This document shows, in pieces, positions 54,388-62,136 of a stretch of 64,000 bases of DNA. A model generated the notes under the pieces. That model did not search any database, was not told the origin of the DNA, and saw only the letters and a program-made list of their open reading frames with translations. Position 1 is the first letter of the stretch; the number at the start of each line of letters is the position of its first letter. This DNA is from JACNIZ01 sp964344765. Lineage in GTDB: Bacteria > Planctomycetota > UBA1135. Made by a program: the position numbers and the translations under genes. Where the stretch lies: contig CAYFOM010000008.1 of the NCBI GenBank assembly GCA_964344765.1, positions 53,684 through 117,683 of the forward strand. The letters run 5' to 3'.

Positions 54388-56159
54388 AGTGCTTCCTCCC
54401 GGCGCAGCCAATCAGCCATTAAGGGGTAGGTGTTGGCCAACGCGGTGGACAATCGTTTGCGGAAGGTGGCGGCGGCGACCTCTTGGGCTTGCCGCAGGAG
54501 TTCGGCAGTCAATTTCAAATCGGCTGCTTGGGCTTGGGCGAGTTCTTCCAAGTCTGTGCCGACGTAATCGGCAGCAAGCTTGCTCGCGACTTGCTCGAGC
54601 TCCTCCAAGTCGGAGATCGACTGCAAGAAGGCGGCGTCGGCTTTTTCTCGCTCGAGTTGGGCCAAGCTTTGACGGCCGGCTTGCATGGATTCACGCACGA
54701 GGCGCAAAGCATCGGCAACCTTTTCATCGTTCAGCGGCCAGTCGCGAAGAAGTTCGCTGCAGTTGGCAAGCAATTGAGCGGTGTTTTGATCGTCGGACGC
54801 GTTTTCGATTTGGCGAGCCAAGCGTGACGAACGGTTGAGCGCCTCTGACAGGTCCCAGGTCAGGCTGATCTTGCCGCTTCCTTGAATGGAGGCGCTGCCG
54901 TCTCGGGCAGTGACCTTGGCCGGTTGCTCGAAGTGAACCAAAAAACGACGGGCTCCGCCACCGATGAGCAAACCAGGAGATTCGTCGACGATGACGCCGC
55001 TGGCGGCACCAACCGGCCCGCCCTGGCTAAGGATGAGGTAGGGACCTTCGCTGGCTGCAGCCTCACCTACGTCGAGGGATACGGCCGCACCACTTGCCGG
55101 AGTAAATTCGAGTCCACCGCCAACTACGCTCCAACTGCCGCCGGCCGAACGCGCGCGCAGCAAATCACCGGCGCTGCCGTAGCGAAGAATCATGTTGCCG
55201 CCGGAATGAATGAGTTGGCGGTTTTCATGGTTGTCGGCGGTTGCGGCGGCGTCGGCGGCCTCGACCTTAAGACCGGATAGTTGCACCGAGCCTTGCAGGA
55301 GTACAGCCAAGCGGAACCATTCGGCTTCTTCGGGCAGGGCCAGCGTGGAACCGCCGGATGCGAGATCGGAGCTGAACCAAGTGGTGCCGTCTTCACTGTC
55401 GCCACTGCCCCACTCGACCATGGCAAAAGCGGAACCGCCATTGACATTGGCTTGGAATTGCAGAGCGCTCGACATCAGATCGAAATCCTGCACCAAGGCG
55501 ACGCGCTTTTGGCCGCCGCTACTGCGCAGGGTTTCGCCGCTGATTTCGACGCCATCAGGCAGGGCCCAGGCACCGGCATCCTCCTCGGCGAACAAACCTA
55601 AGTCTTGGATCAGGTCCGACTGCACCACCTGAACGCCCTCGCCGGTTGCGGTAGTGCCACTTCCGTCAGCGATTTCATCCGGCTGCGAGTACAAGTACCA
55701 CGCGGTACCGCCGGCGCCGCCGACCAGAACCACGAGCAGGAGAAGCATTCCCAGGCCGCTTTTGCGCTTGCCGCTCATCGCCGCTTGACGGGCGCGGGCG
55801 TGCAAATCGGCGTCGGCGTCTGCTTCGGCCGCGTCTGCTGCCGGTGCAGTAGCAGGTCCACCCATCACTGCCGGATCCAGCAGTTTGACGGTGATGTTGC
55901 CGAGCTTTAATTCGGAGCCGGGGAACCATTCCCCTTCCATGACCTTGGTTCCACCGGAAAAAGTTCCGTTGGTCGAACCGAGGTCTTTGAAGTGGACGGT
56001 GTCGTCGGGCTGGATAGTCAGCTGCAAGTGGCGGCCTGAGACCGAATCCACTGCAAGTTGCAGCGCCGACGATGGATGGCGGCCGACCAAATGCGTGCCG
56101 GCAGCGAGTTCTACAACCCGGCCAGCATCGTTGCCGCTAGTGATTTCTATTCGAGCCAT
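54384..56159 (-). CDS. FHA-domain membrane protein at the head of the pseudopilus operon
   Basis: The 591-residue protein has an N-terminal FHA domain (residues 1-95) with GTHLVGRHPSSALQLAVDSV, SGRHLQL and DLGSTNGTF, the phosphothreonine-binding loops. A Pro/Ala/Asp linker, one helix (GLGMLLLLVVLVGGAGGTAWYLY, about 135-158), a beta-rich exoplasmic part and a helical C terminus follow. The domain layout is inverted compared with the FHA GspA/PilP families I know. FHA proteins read Thr phosphorylation, and a Ser/Thr kinase is encoded at 60654-61667. It is the first gene of the block. Confidence 0.8.
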   Translation of the reverse strand: MARIEITSGNDAGRVVELAAGTHLVGRHPSSALQLAVDSVSGRHLQLTIQPDDTVHFKDLGSTNGTFSGGTKVMEGEWFPGSELKLGNITVKLLDPAVMGGPATAPAADAAEADADADLHARARQAAMSGKRKSGLGMLLLLVVLVGGAGGTAWYLYSQPDEIADGSGTTATGEGVQVVQSDLIQDLGLFAEEDAGAWALPDGVEISGETLRSSGGQKRVALVQDFDLMSSALQFQANVNGGSAFAMVEWGSGDSEDGTTWFSSDLASGGSTLALPEEAEWFRLAVLLQGSVQLSGLKVEAADAAATADNHENRQLIHSGGNMILRYGSAGDLLRARSAGGSWSVVGGGLEFTPASGAAVSLDVGEAAASEGPYLILSQGGPVGAASGVIVDESPGLLIGGGARRFLVHFEQPAKVTARDGSASIQGSGKISLTWDLSEALNRSSRLARQIENASDDQNTAQLLANCSELLRDWPLNDEKVADALRLVRESMQAGRQSLAQLEREKADAAFLQSISDLEELEQVASKLAADYVGTDLEELAQAQAADLKLTAELLRQAQEVAAATFRKRLSTALANTYPLMADWLRREEAL

Positions 56160-56210
56160 GTGCAGGGGGGAAAAATGAGTGGTCCCTTGCCGGGCAAACC
56201 CTGAGGAGGA

Positions 56211-56239
56211 AGTCTAGAGAGACGGAACCAAGCGGGCAA
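56211..56239 (-). promoter_or_regulatory. Candidate promoter of the pseudopilus operon
   Basis: On the minus strand TTGCCC (56234-56239) and TAGACT (56211-56216) are spaced by exactly 17 bp, about 50 bp before the FHA gene ATG. Each hexamer matches the sigma-70 consensus at about four of six positions. This 136-bp gap is the only one upstream of the operon and also carries the rsmE promoter on the other strand. Confidence 0.35.
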
Positions 56240-56295
56240 ACCCAATGCCAGCACAAGTTTTAGGCGGGGAACAAAAGCAAGTAACCTTTCCGTCG

Positions 56296-57006
56296 ATGCG
56301 CTTCTTCTTCCTCCTGCAACCCCCGCCGACCGATTCCGGTTCGTGGAAAGCTCCGGCGGAATTGATGCAGCACTTGCGCGCGCTGCGCTTTGCCGCCGAC
56401 GAGGAGTTCTTGCTGGTTTTCGAAGGGAGTCAAGCATGGCGGGCGCGGTGCCTGGATCGCACCCAAATCGAACTACTCGGTTCTTCGCAAACCCCTTCTG
56501 TCAAACTACATAGCATCACACTGGCGACGGCTTGGCCGAAGGGCAAACGCGCCGAGGACTTAGTCATGCGGGCCTGCGAGGCCGGGGTTGCCAAGATTCA
56601 ACCGGTGGAATTCCAGCGCAGCGTGGCCGGGCGTCAGGCATGGGGAAACAAACAACAGCAGCGCCTAATGCGCATCGCCCGCGAGTGTTGCCAGCAGTTG
56701 CGCAACCCTGATTTACCCGAATTGGCAACCGAACCGCTGCCCTTCGCCGCCTGGCTGGCCGATGCCGACCCAGCGGTAACTTATTACCTTCATCCCGGCG
56801 CCAAGCCTCTGGCCGAACAGCTTTCTGGCCCATTGCCGGCCGAAACGGTGCTGGTCATTGGGCCCGAAGGCGGCTTCGCCGATGAAGAAATTGGCGCGAT
56901 GGAGCATGCCGGCCTAAAAGCAGCCGGAATCAGTCCGCTAATCCTGCGAATCGAGGCGGCCGGACCGGCGGCGGCCATGTTGATCCAGCATCGGGCGACT
57001 TTCTAG
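56296..57006 (+). CDS. rsmE: 16S rRNA (uracil1498-N3)-methyltransferase
   Basis: RsmE methylates U1498 of 16S rRNA with S-adenosylmethionine. The 236-residue protein has an N-terminal PUA-like part (MRFFFLLQPP, LMQHLRALRFAADEEFLLVF) and a SPOUT domain with the trefoil-knot segments LATAWPKGKRAEDLVMRACE, GVAKIQPVEFQRS, VLVIGPEGGFADEEIGAM and SPLILRIEAAGPAAAML (usual LGxRILRTETA). I chose the ATG at 56296; an upstream ATG adds 17 unrelated residues. Confidence 0.93.
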   Translation: MRFFFLLQPPPTDSGSWKAPAELMQHLRALRFAADEEFLLVFEGSQAWRARCLDRTQIELLGSSQTPSVKLHSITLATAWPKGKRAEDLVMRACEAGVAKIQPVEFQRSVAGRQAWGNKQQQRLMRIARECCQQLRNPDLPELATEPLPFAAWLADADPAVTYYLHPGAKPLAEQLSGPLPAETVLVIGPEGGFADEEIGAMEHAGLKAAGISPLILRIEAAGPAAAMLIQHRATF

Positions 57007-57265
57007 CCCACTCAGCGCCTGAGTTCCGGGCCTGGGCGATGACGACGAGATTCATCCGACCCGCAGCAGAATAAAAAGTGACCGTGGACACCCCCGAAGG
57101 AGCACCCACGATCTTTTGGAAAAGGCCTATTTGAGATAGCGAACTTCAGGCACAACCTCCACTGCACCATCCGTTCATTCTCGAGGTTTGACGCTCAGAA
57201 GAATCAATCCTCAAAAGAACGAACGTCAAGCAGTCTCAAAAGGCGACACAAAAGATCCGATTTTT
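57007..57265. other. Intergenic region between rsmE and radC
   Basis: This 259-bp stretch between convergent genes holds no convincing gene, tRNA or intrinsic terminator. It contains a T-rich tract near 57261-57275 that overlaps the radC stop, and around 57080-57115 a stretch with gtggacaccc and a short cgtgg/ccacg inverted pair, which could be a decayed insertion-sequence end. I cannot support that further. Confidence 0.4.
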
Positions 57266-57871
57266 TTAGATTTTTCCCTGCTCAAGAAAGGAATAGTAGC
57301 TGCCTAGGCCGACAATTACGTGATCAATCAGCTCTATCCCTAGAAGTTTCCCAGACTTACGCAATCGTGTTGTGGTCGCGGCATCTTCGTGCGATGGATC
57401 GGGATCTCCTGACGGATGATTGTGAGAAACAACGACCGAAGCCGCCCGATGCAGCAAAGCCGGCGCAAAAACCTCGCGTGGATGCACCAGTGAGCTGGTC
57501 AGAGTTCCACGGCTAATTTGGCTTTCATGCAACAGTCGCCCTTTGGCGTCCAAATACAGCGCCCAAAATTCTTCGGATCGAGCAAATTGCAAGCGCGGAG
57601 CCAAAAAACGGTAGACGTCGGCCCCCCCTTCAAACGGCTTCTCCCGAAATCCACTCAGCATCATGCTGCGGCGACCCAACTCCAGCGCCAAGCCCAAGCG
57701 TTCGGCGGCGTCGGCACTGATGCCGAATCGCTGCTCCAATTCCGGCGTGCTGCACCCTGGCGGCGGCAATTTGCTGGGCAGTCGCTCGCCACAGCCGTTC
57801 AGCAAACGGCGCATCAGCTCACGGTCCCCCAACCCGGGCGGATCCATCAACATCGATTCCCTCATCGACAA
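57266..57871 (-). CDS. radC: RadC-family protein with JAB/JAMM metal site
   Basis: RadC proteins carry a JAMM metalloprotease-like fold; a role in DNA repair was once claimed but is not established. The 201-residue protein has a short helix-hairpin-helix region (GISADAAERLGLALELGRR) and the full JAMM motif SHNHPSGDPDPSHED (His150, His152, Asp163), with the upstream Glu in ARSEEFWALYLD. The N terminus is shorter than in E. coli RadC (about 222 residues). It is the last gene of the kinase-led operon. Confidence 0.9.
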   Translation of the reverse strand: MSMRESMLMDPPGLGDRELMRRLLNGCGERLPSKLPPPGCSTPELEQRFGISADAAERLGLALELGRRSMMLSGFREKPFEGGADVYRFLAPRLQFARSEEFWALYLDAKGRLLHESQISRGTLTSSLVHPREVFAPALLHRAASVVVSHNHPSGDPDPSHEDAATTTRLRKSGKLLGIELIDHVIVGLGSYYSFLEQGKI

Positions 57872-57900
57872 GAAGACGGGCAGGGAGGCGATTGGTTACA

Positions 57901-59289
57901 TCAATCGCTCAGCATCCGGCGATGGCGCTGATCCAACTCGTCGATGCCGGCGCCAAAAACCTGCACAAAGGCTTGCTCTTGGTTTTGCTGTGCCATCGCT
58001 TGCACCCATTGGGCCAAGGATTGCTGACCGTATTGCTCGGTCAACCAACCGCTGAACGAAAGCGAATAGGCATACAAGCGTTGCACCTCGCCGGCGTTTT
58101 GCTTGGAGGTCCAATTGGCTTGCAGTTGATCCATCGCCGGCATTTCGCCCTCGCGCCCCAACAACCATTGACGTGCGCTTTGCACTGGTACGCCTTCGAC
58201 GAACTGCGCCAAGCCTTCCTGCAACCAAGTCGCCATCGCCGGGCCGACGCGATGCAACGCTGCATGGGTGTATTCATGTCGGAAGGTCGCGCGCAAACTT
58301 TCGCCGGGCGCGGTCGAGCCGTCGAACGGAACGCGAATGCGGCCGTCATAAAGCCCGTTCGACCAGTTCGGTGCCCCTTTGACGTAATCCTCCGGGCTCA
58401 ACAAGATGACCAACAAACGATCCATCGGTTGCAAGCCCAATGTGGCGTTGACGGCATCGGACGCCGCCTCCAAGTCCAACAGCAGTTGATGCAAATGAGG
58501 TTGAATGGCCGGATTATTGGCGTCGTACATGCAATCGAAACGCGTCGATCGATGCATGAGAAAATTCGCCAGCACGCTTTGCTCGTTGCGCATGAACTGC
58601 AGACGGCGCGCCAGCCAGTTGTCGTCGGGCGCAAGAGCCACCGCCTTTTCCATGGCATCAACGGCAACTTGCAACTCGCCCATGGCAAAATTGATTTCGC
58701 CTTGAGTGCGCAACGCGGGCACGCATTCAGGGAATGACGTCAGCACATCTTCGATTAAAAAGATGGCCTGGTCGCGCTGCCCGGTGCGCAACAACGCTTG
58801 CGCTTGCCAACTGGCGCAATGGCCGCCATCAGCGTGTGTGCTTGCCGCGCCCCTGAACAGCTGCAAAGCATATTGCGCATTGCCCTGGTTGAGCTGCTCG
58901 CGCCCTTGCCGAGTCAATGCGCGCGCAACGTTGAGTTTTAAGGTGGAGTTGTCCGGTTGCAACGCCAACGCGGCGCGAAAGTGGTCGACCGCGGCGGCAA
59001 AGTCACCCTGTTGCATCGCATCCAAACCGCGCTGATTGTGCTTCTGCACTTCGCTAGGTTCGGCTTCTACCGGGTCAAGCAAAGACTCAGCTCCGGAACT
59101 GTGATCCGCCGCGATGCGCGTTCCGTTTTCCACCTTTGTGTCGGCCACCGGCGCATTGACCGGCTCATCCATCTCGGCCGACTTTTTCTGCGCCATCCAA
59201 TAACCGACGGCCAATACCGCCAACATCCCCACCACGCTAATCCCGGCACGGGTAGCGCTGACGGCAGGTTGGGCGGCGGCTTGCGACAT
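57901..59289 (-). CDS. Membrane-anchored TPR protein with peptidase-MA-like domain
   Basis: The 462-residue protein has an N-terminal helix (GISVVGMLAVLAVGYWMAQ), TPR-like repeats (about residues 80-220, for example AAVDHFRAALALQPDNSTLKL) and a gluzincin domain with His338-Glu339-Tyr-Thr-His342 (FRHEYTHAAL) and Glu358 in WLQEGLAQF. The zinc motif is intact here, unlike in the decayed protein at 30143-31918. The catalytic side is probably in the periplasm. It starts 2 nt after the YkgJ-like gene. Confidence 0.8.
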   Translation of the reverse strand: MSQAAAQPAVSATRAGISVVGMLAVLAVGYWMAQKKSAEMDEPVNAPVADTKVENGTRIAADHSSGAESLLDPVEAEPSEVQKHNQRGLDAMQQGDFAAAVDHFRAALALQPDNSTLKLNVARALTRQGREQLNQGNAQYALQLFRGAASTHADGGHCASWQAQALLRTGQRDQAIFLIEDVLTSFPECVPALRTQGEINFAMGELQVAVDAMEKAVALAPDDNWLARRLQFMRNEQSVLANFLMHRSTRFDCMYDANNPAIQPHLHQLLLDLEAASDAVNATLGLQPMDRLLVILLSPEDYVKGAPNWSNGLYDGRIRVPFDGSTAPGESLRATFRHEYTHAALHRVGPAMATWLQEGLAQFVEGVPVQSARQWLLGREGEMPAMDQLQANWTSKQNAGEVQRLYAYSLSFSGWLTEQYGQQSLAQWVQAMAQQNQEQAFVQVFGAGIDELDQRHRRMLSD

Positions 59290-59291
59290 AG

Positions 59292-60092
59292 TCAGACGGT
59301 TGGCAGTTTATCCGCAATCAACCGCCAAGCCGCCGCGCGATCGCGAATCAAGCTCAGCCATTCGCCGCGCGACCACGGGTAATTCAATTCGTCGGCGAGG
59401 TGCTGGAGGGTTAACCGTGCAGCTTGGTGGGCCGAAGCTGGGAGTTTCCGACAAACTAAGGGCCGATGCTCGCCGGCTAAGCATTTCCCACCAACCAAAG
59501 CCGGACACCGTGCGAGTTCCCCGTCTTCGAGTTTGGGAAGTTCCACGGCCGGATCCGCTAAAAGAGCGAGCAAATAATCGACTTCCATCGAGCTGGCTTC
59601 GCAATGGCCCCGCTCGCTTAAACATGGTGGTTCCAATTCCTCACTGAATTCGTTCCCCAATTGCCGAAGCAAAGCCCGCAACCTCGGCACTGCCTGAGTC
59701 CAAGCTTCATAACTAGGCACTTGATGAATCCCTGGGCAGTACTCGGTCGCCCGTTGCCAAGCACGTGGGTCGGCATCAAAACACGACCATTGTGGAAAGT
59801 CGCGGCATTGCTGCGGACGGTGTTCATAAACCGAACACTCGGCGGCGCCGTCGAGCAAAACGCATGCGCCATTGGCTTCTTCCATTAGCGAAAATCGGTC
59901 ACGCACGCGCACGACGAAGCGATGGATGAATGCATCCGCCGTCATGCCCTTCGCCGACGCCATCGCCGCAACCTCAGCCGACGTCACCCAAACGCGCCCA
60001 GTCCCCACGCGACAGCAATTGCCGCTCCGTTGGCAGCGGAAATAGAAGTTGGCTCGTTCGGATCCCTGGCTGGGTGAATTTGAATCACTCAT
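59292..60092 (-). CDS. YkgJ-type cysteine-cluster protein
   Basis: The 266-residue protein has CQRSGNCCRVG near the N terminus, and later CSVYEHRPQQCRDFPQWSC and CPALVGGKCLAGEHRPLVCRKLP. This CxxxxxCC ... YxxRPxxCR ... arrangement is the CxxCxxCC (UPF0153/YkgJ) cluster, presumed to bind zinc or Fe-S. A second Cys cluster near the C terminus repeats the HRPxxCRxxP motif, so the protein may be a duplicated or two-cluster form. It overlaps the start of the upstream membrane gene by 8 nt. Confidence 0.85.
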   Translation of the reverse strand: MSDSNSPSQGSERANFYFRCQRSGNCCRVGTGRVWVTSAEVAAMASAKGMTADAFIHRFVVRVRDRFSLMEEANGACVLLDGAAECSVYEHRPQQCRDFPQWSCFDADPRAWQRATEYCPGIHQVPSYEAWTQAVPRLRALLRQLGNEFSEELEPPCLSERGHCEASSMEVDYLLALLADPAVELPKLEDGELARCPALVGGKCLAGEHRPLVCRKLPASAHQAARLTLQHLADELNYPWSRGEWLSLIRDRAAAWRLIADKLPTV

Positions 60093-60654
60093 TGCTAACC
60101 GTCCTCAACGCTTCAATCGGCGAAGACTTGCCGACCGGAACGATGCCCATCATGACATCGTCGATTGTCAGCGAACCATTCGCGATCAGGTCATCTAAAA
60201 GTAGGGAATGAACTTCGCCATCACCAGTCATGTAAAAGATGCGATCACGGTGAGCAAAGGTGGCATTCGCAACGATGGTCACGGACTCAGGATACTCGCG
60301 AAGCCTTTGGCGCAAGGAATCGCCAATCGGCTTTTCGGCGACCATCCCCATGACGGCCAGGTGTTCCTCATAAGGCTCGGCAACCGAAAAGAAGCGCCGC
60401 GCATGTTTCTCCTCATGCTCCATCACGCCATCCCACCACAACTCGATTAGAAAATCTTGCCCGTTCTGGGGTGGCCATTGTTGCTGATGGGAATTGCGGT
60501 ACATCAAGAACCAAAGGTATTGCTGTCGCAAATTGCCCGCCTCATTCTTGGGCTGGGAGGGCTCCGGAAGCAACAGGCTCACAATGGCCAGGGCGACCAT
60601 GAAAAGAATCACGATGAGGAAACCTACATCGCGATTGGACTTCGCCTGCACCAT
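60085..60654 (-). CDS. Membrane protein of unknown function
   Basis: The 189-residue protein has one N-terminal helix (DVGFLIVILFMVALAIVSLLL) and a mixed alpha/beta soluble part (VTIVANATFAHRDRIFYMTGDG). Its start codon and the kinase stop share one base (TAATG at 60652-60656), so it is translated with the kinase. I do not recognise a family. Confidence 0.7.
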   Translation of the reverse strand: MVQAKSNRDVGFLIVILFMVALAIVSLLLPEPSQPKNEAGNLRQQYLWFLMYRNSHQQQWPPQNGQDFLIELWWDGVMEHEEKHARRFFSVAEPYEEHLAVMGMVAEKPIGDSLRQRLREYPESVTIVANATFAHRDRIFYMTGDGEVHSLLLDDLIANGSLTIDDVMMGIVPVGKSSPIEALRTVSNE

Positions 60655-61667
60655 TAAAATTCAGCCTGACGCTTCAAGTGCGTTTCGATATCTTCGATCA
60701 ACGCTTTCGCAGTGGCGTAACGCGCTTCTTTATCCTTTGCCATCATTTTTTCAATGAAGTAGTGCAGCGACGGACTGACTTCGTGACCCTTTAACGCAGC
60801 GCCATTCAATCCATCCAACACCTGCGCGCGCAGCATTTCTTGATCGGACTCGGCCTGGAATGGCAGCTTGCCAATGACCAAGTGATAAAGCGTCGCGCCT
60901 AGCGAATAAATATCGGCGCGGTTGTCCAAGTCTTCTTCACCGCGTGCTTGCTCGGGCGCCAAATAAGCCGGCGTGCCCATCGTCGTGCCTTCTTCAGCTT
61001 GGCCGCTCATGCCCATGCCGGAGAAACCCAAGTCGATCAACGTCACCGTGCGGTGATCATCAATCATGATGTTGCCCGGTTTCAAATCGCGGTGCACGAT
61101 TCCAGTCGCTCGCAATCGTTCCAAAGCACGCGCGGTTTTCACCACGACGTCCAGCGCCTCGACCTCGGGAAAGGTCTTGCCTTCGGCCAAATACTCCTCC
61201 AGCGTGCGCCCCGGCACCCAATCCATCTCCATCACGTAAGTGCCCATGAATTTGAACACCCGGTGGCCGCGCACAATTCCTTTGACCTTCAGCTTCTTCA
61301 GCAGCGCCGCCTCTTCCAAAAAGCGCCGCACCGCGACCACGTCCAACGCCAAACTGGGGCGCAAAATTTTCAACGCAACCTTGCCAAAATCTTTCTTGCG
61401 GCGCGCGCCGAACACCTCCGACGTGCCGCCTTCGCCCAGACGTCGGCCCATTCGGTAGCCGGGGATTTCCGGTTCTTGCAAGCCTTTGCTGTCGCGCAAA
61501 TAGGCGATCTTCTTGGAATCCCATCCGGTAGTCGAACTCAAAGCGCCGTCAAAACCCTGTTCTGCGGCGATTTTGAGCACTCGGACGGCGTCGTTTCGTT
61601 GCATAAAGCCGCGGTGGACCAGCAGGGCTAAAAACTCCTGATCAGCTTGGGCGGGTGCGTTGCTCAT
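60654..61667 (-). CDS. Ser/Thr protein kinase (Hanks type)
   Basis: The 337-residue kinase has a 70-residue N-terminal region of unknown kind, then LGEGGTSEVF (Gly loop), Lys100 (VALKIL), HRDLKPGN (192-199) and IDLGFS, where the usual DFG is DLG. TMGTPAYLAPEQARGEEDLD (activation segment and APE) follows. There is no membrane helix, so it should be cytoplasmic. It heads an operon and is the only Ser/Thr kinase seen; the FHA protein at 54384-56159 is a possible partner. The ATG at 61667 was chosen over 61679. Confidence 0.93.
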   Translation of the reverse strand: MSNAPAQADQEFLALLVHRGFMQRNDAVRVLKIAAEQGFDGALSSTTGWDSKKIAYLRDSKGLQEPEIPGYRMGRRLGEGGTSEVFGARRKKDFGKVALKILRPSLALDVVAVRRFLEEAALLKKLKVKGIVRGHRVFKFMGTYVMEMDWVPGRTLEEYLAEGKTFPEVEALDVVVKTARALERLRATGIVHRDLKPGNIMIDDHRTVTLIDLGFSGMGMSGQAEEGTTMGTPAYLAPEQARGEEDLDNRADIYSLGATLYHLVIGKLPFQAESDQEMLRAQVLDGLNGAALKGHEVSPSLHYFIEKMMAKDKEARYATAKALIEDIETHLKRQAEF

Positions 61668-61760
61668 GGTGAACAACATATCGGCCCGAACGCCTGTGGA
61701 TACAGAGCTAATTGGGGCTATCGCATTAAAGGCCGGAGGAAAAGTTGCCGAAAGAAATTA

Positions 61761-61800
61761 CCTCCCACCACCCCTCAATCCCTCCCACCACCCCTCAATC
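61761..61800. repeat. Perfect 20-bp tandem duplication
   Basis: The unit cctcccaccacccctcaatc occurs twice in tandem (61761-61780 and 61781-61800), then begins a third time (cctccctcc). It lies in the gap upstream of the divergent kinases, with no coding evidence. It may be a slippage product. Confidence 0.8.
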
Positions 61801-61830
61801 CCTCCCTCCAAACCCGGCACCATTCCTCCA

Positions 61831-62127
61831 ATGCATCGGCATACGGGCATCGTCTACAAATTCTTCGAGCTCCTAGGTGATTTCATTGAAGTCCGAGTCA
61901 CCACGAGCCAAGAAGCCTCCGGCCTGATGAAGCATGGCAACCGCCATGACATCGACCTCCAACGCAGACGTGTAGTCCAGCACTGCATCGTGCGACCCCA
62001 AGCCATGTTGGCTCACATCGAGAACAACACCGGCCTGGACCGTCGCATTGCAGAAACGCACCTTTACCGCTTAGCAGTCGAGGTGAATCCATGCATGAAG
62101 GTGTGCCGGTCACGCCACGCTGCTTAG
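61831..62127 (+). CDS. Small open frame before the histidine kinase (uncertain)
   Basis: A 98-codon frame begins MHRHTGIVYKFFELLGDFIE and ends nine bases before the histidine kinase start, in a TTAGGAG that is also the kinase's ribosome binding site. That spacing would allow translational coupling. I recognise no domain, the composition is unusual (many His, Arg and Cys), and an open frame also exists on the other strand. Gene or chance frame cannot be decided here. Confidence 0.3.
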   Translation: MHRHTGIVYKFFELLGDFIEVRVTTSQEASGLMKHGNRHDIDLQRRRVVQHCIVRPQAMLAHIENNTGLDRRIAETHLYRLAVEVNPCMKVCRSRHAA

Positions 62128-62130
62128 GAG
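62126..62130 (+). promoter_or_regulatory. Shine-Dalgarno site fixing the histidine kinase start
   Basis: AGGAG lies six bases before the ATG at 62137, one of the clearest ribosome binding sites in the window, and the first two bases are shared with the TAG stop of the small upstream frame. Confidence 0.8.
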
Positions 62131-62136
62131 AACCCC

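Noticed and set aside
57070..57125. gtggacaccc stretch as an insertion-sequence end between rsmE and radC
   Set aside because: Only a very short weak inverted pair is visible, no partner end or transposase remnant is present, and the match to known ends is from memory.
61873..62061. 62-codon frame on the minus strand opposite the small plus-strand frame
   Set aside because: It lacks a good start and ribosome binding site and overlaps an equally unsupported frame; no family was recognised.
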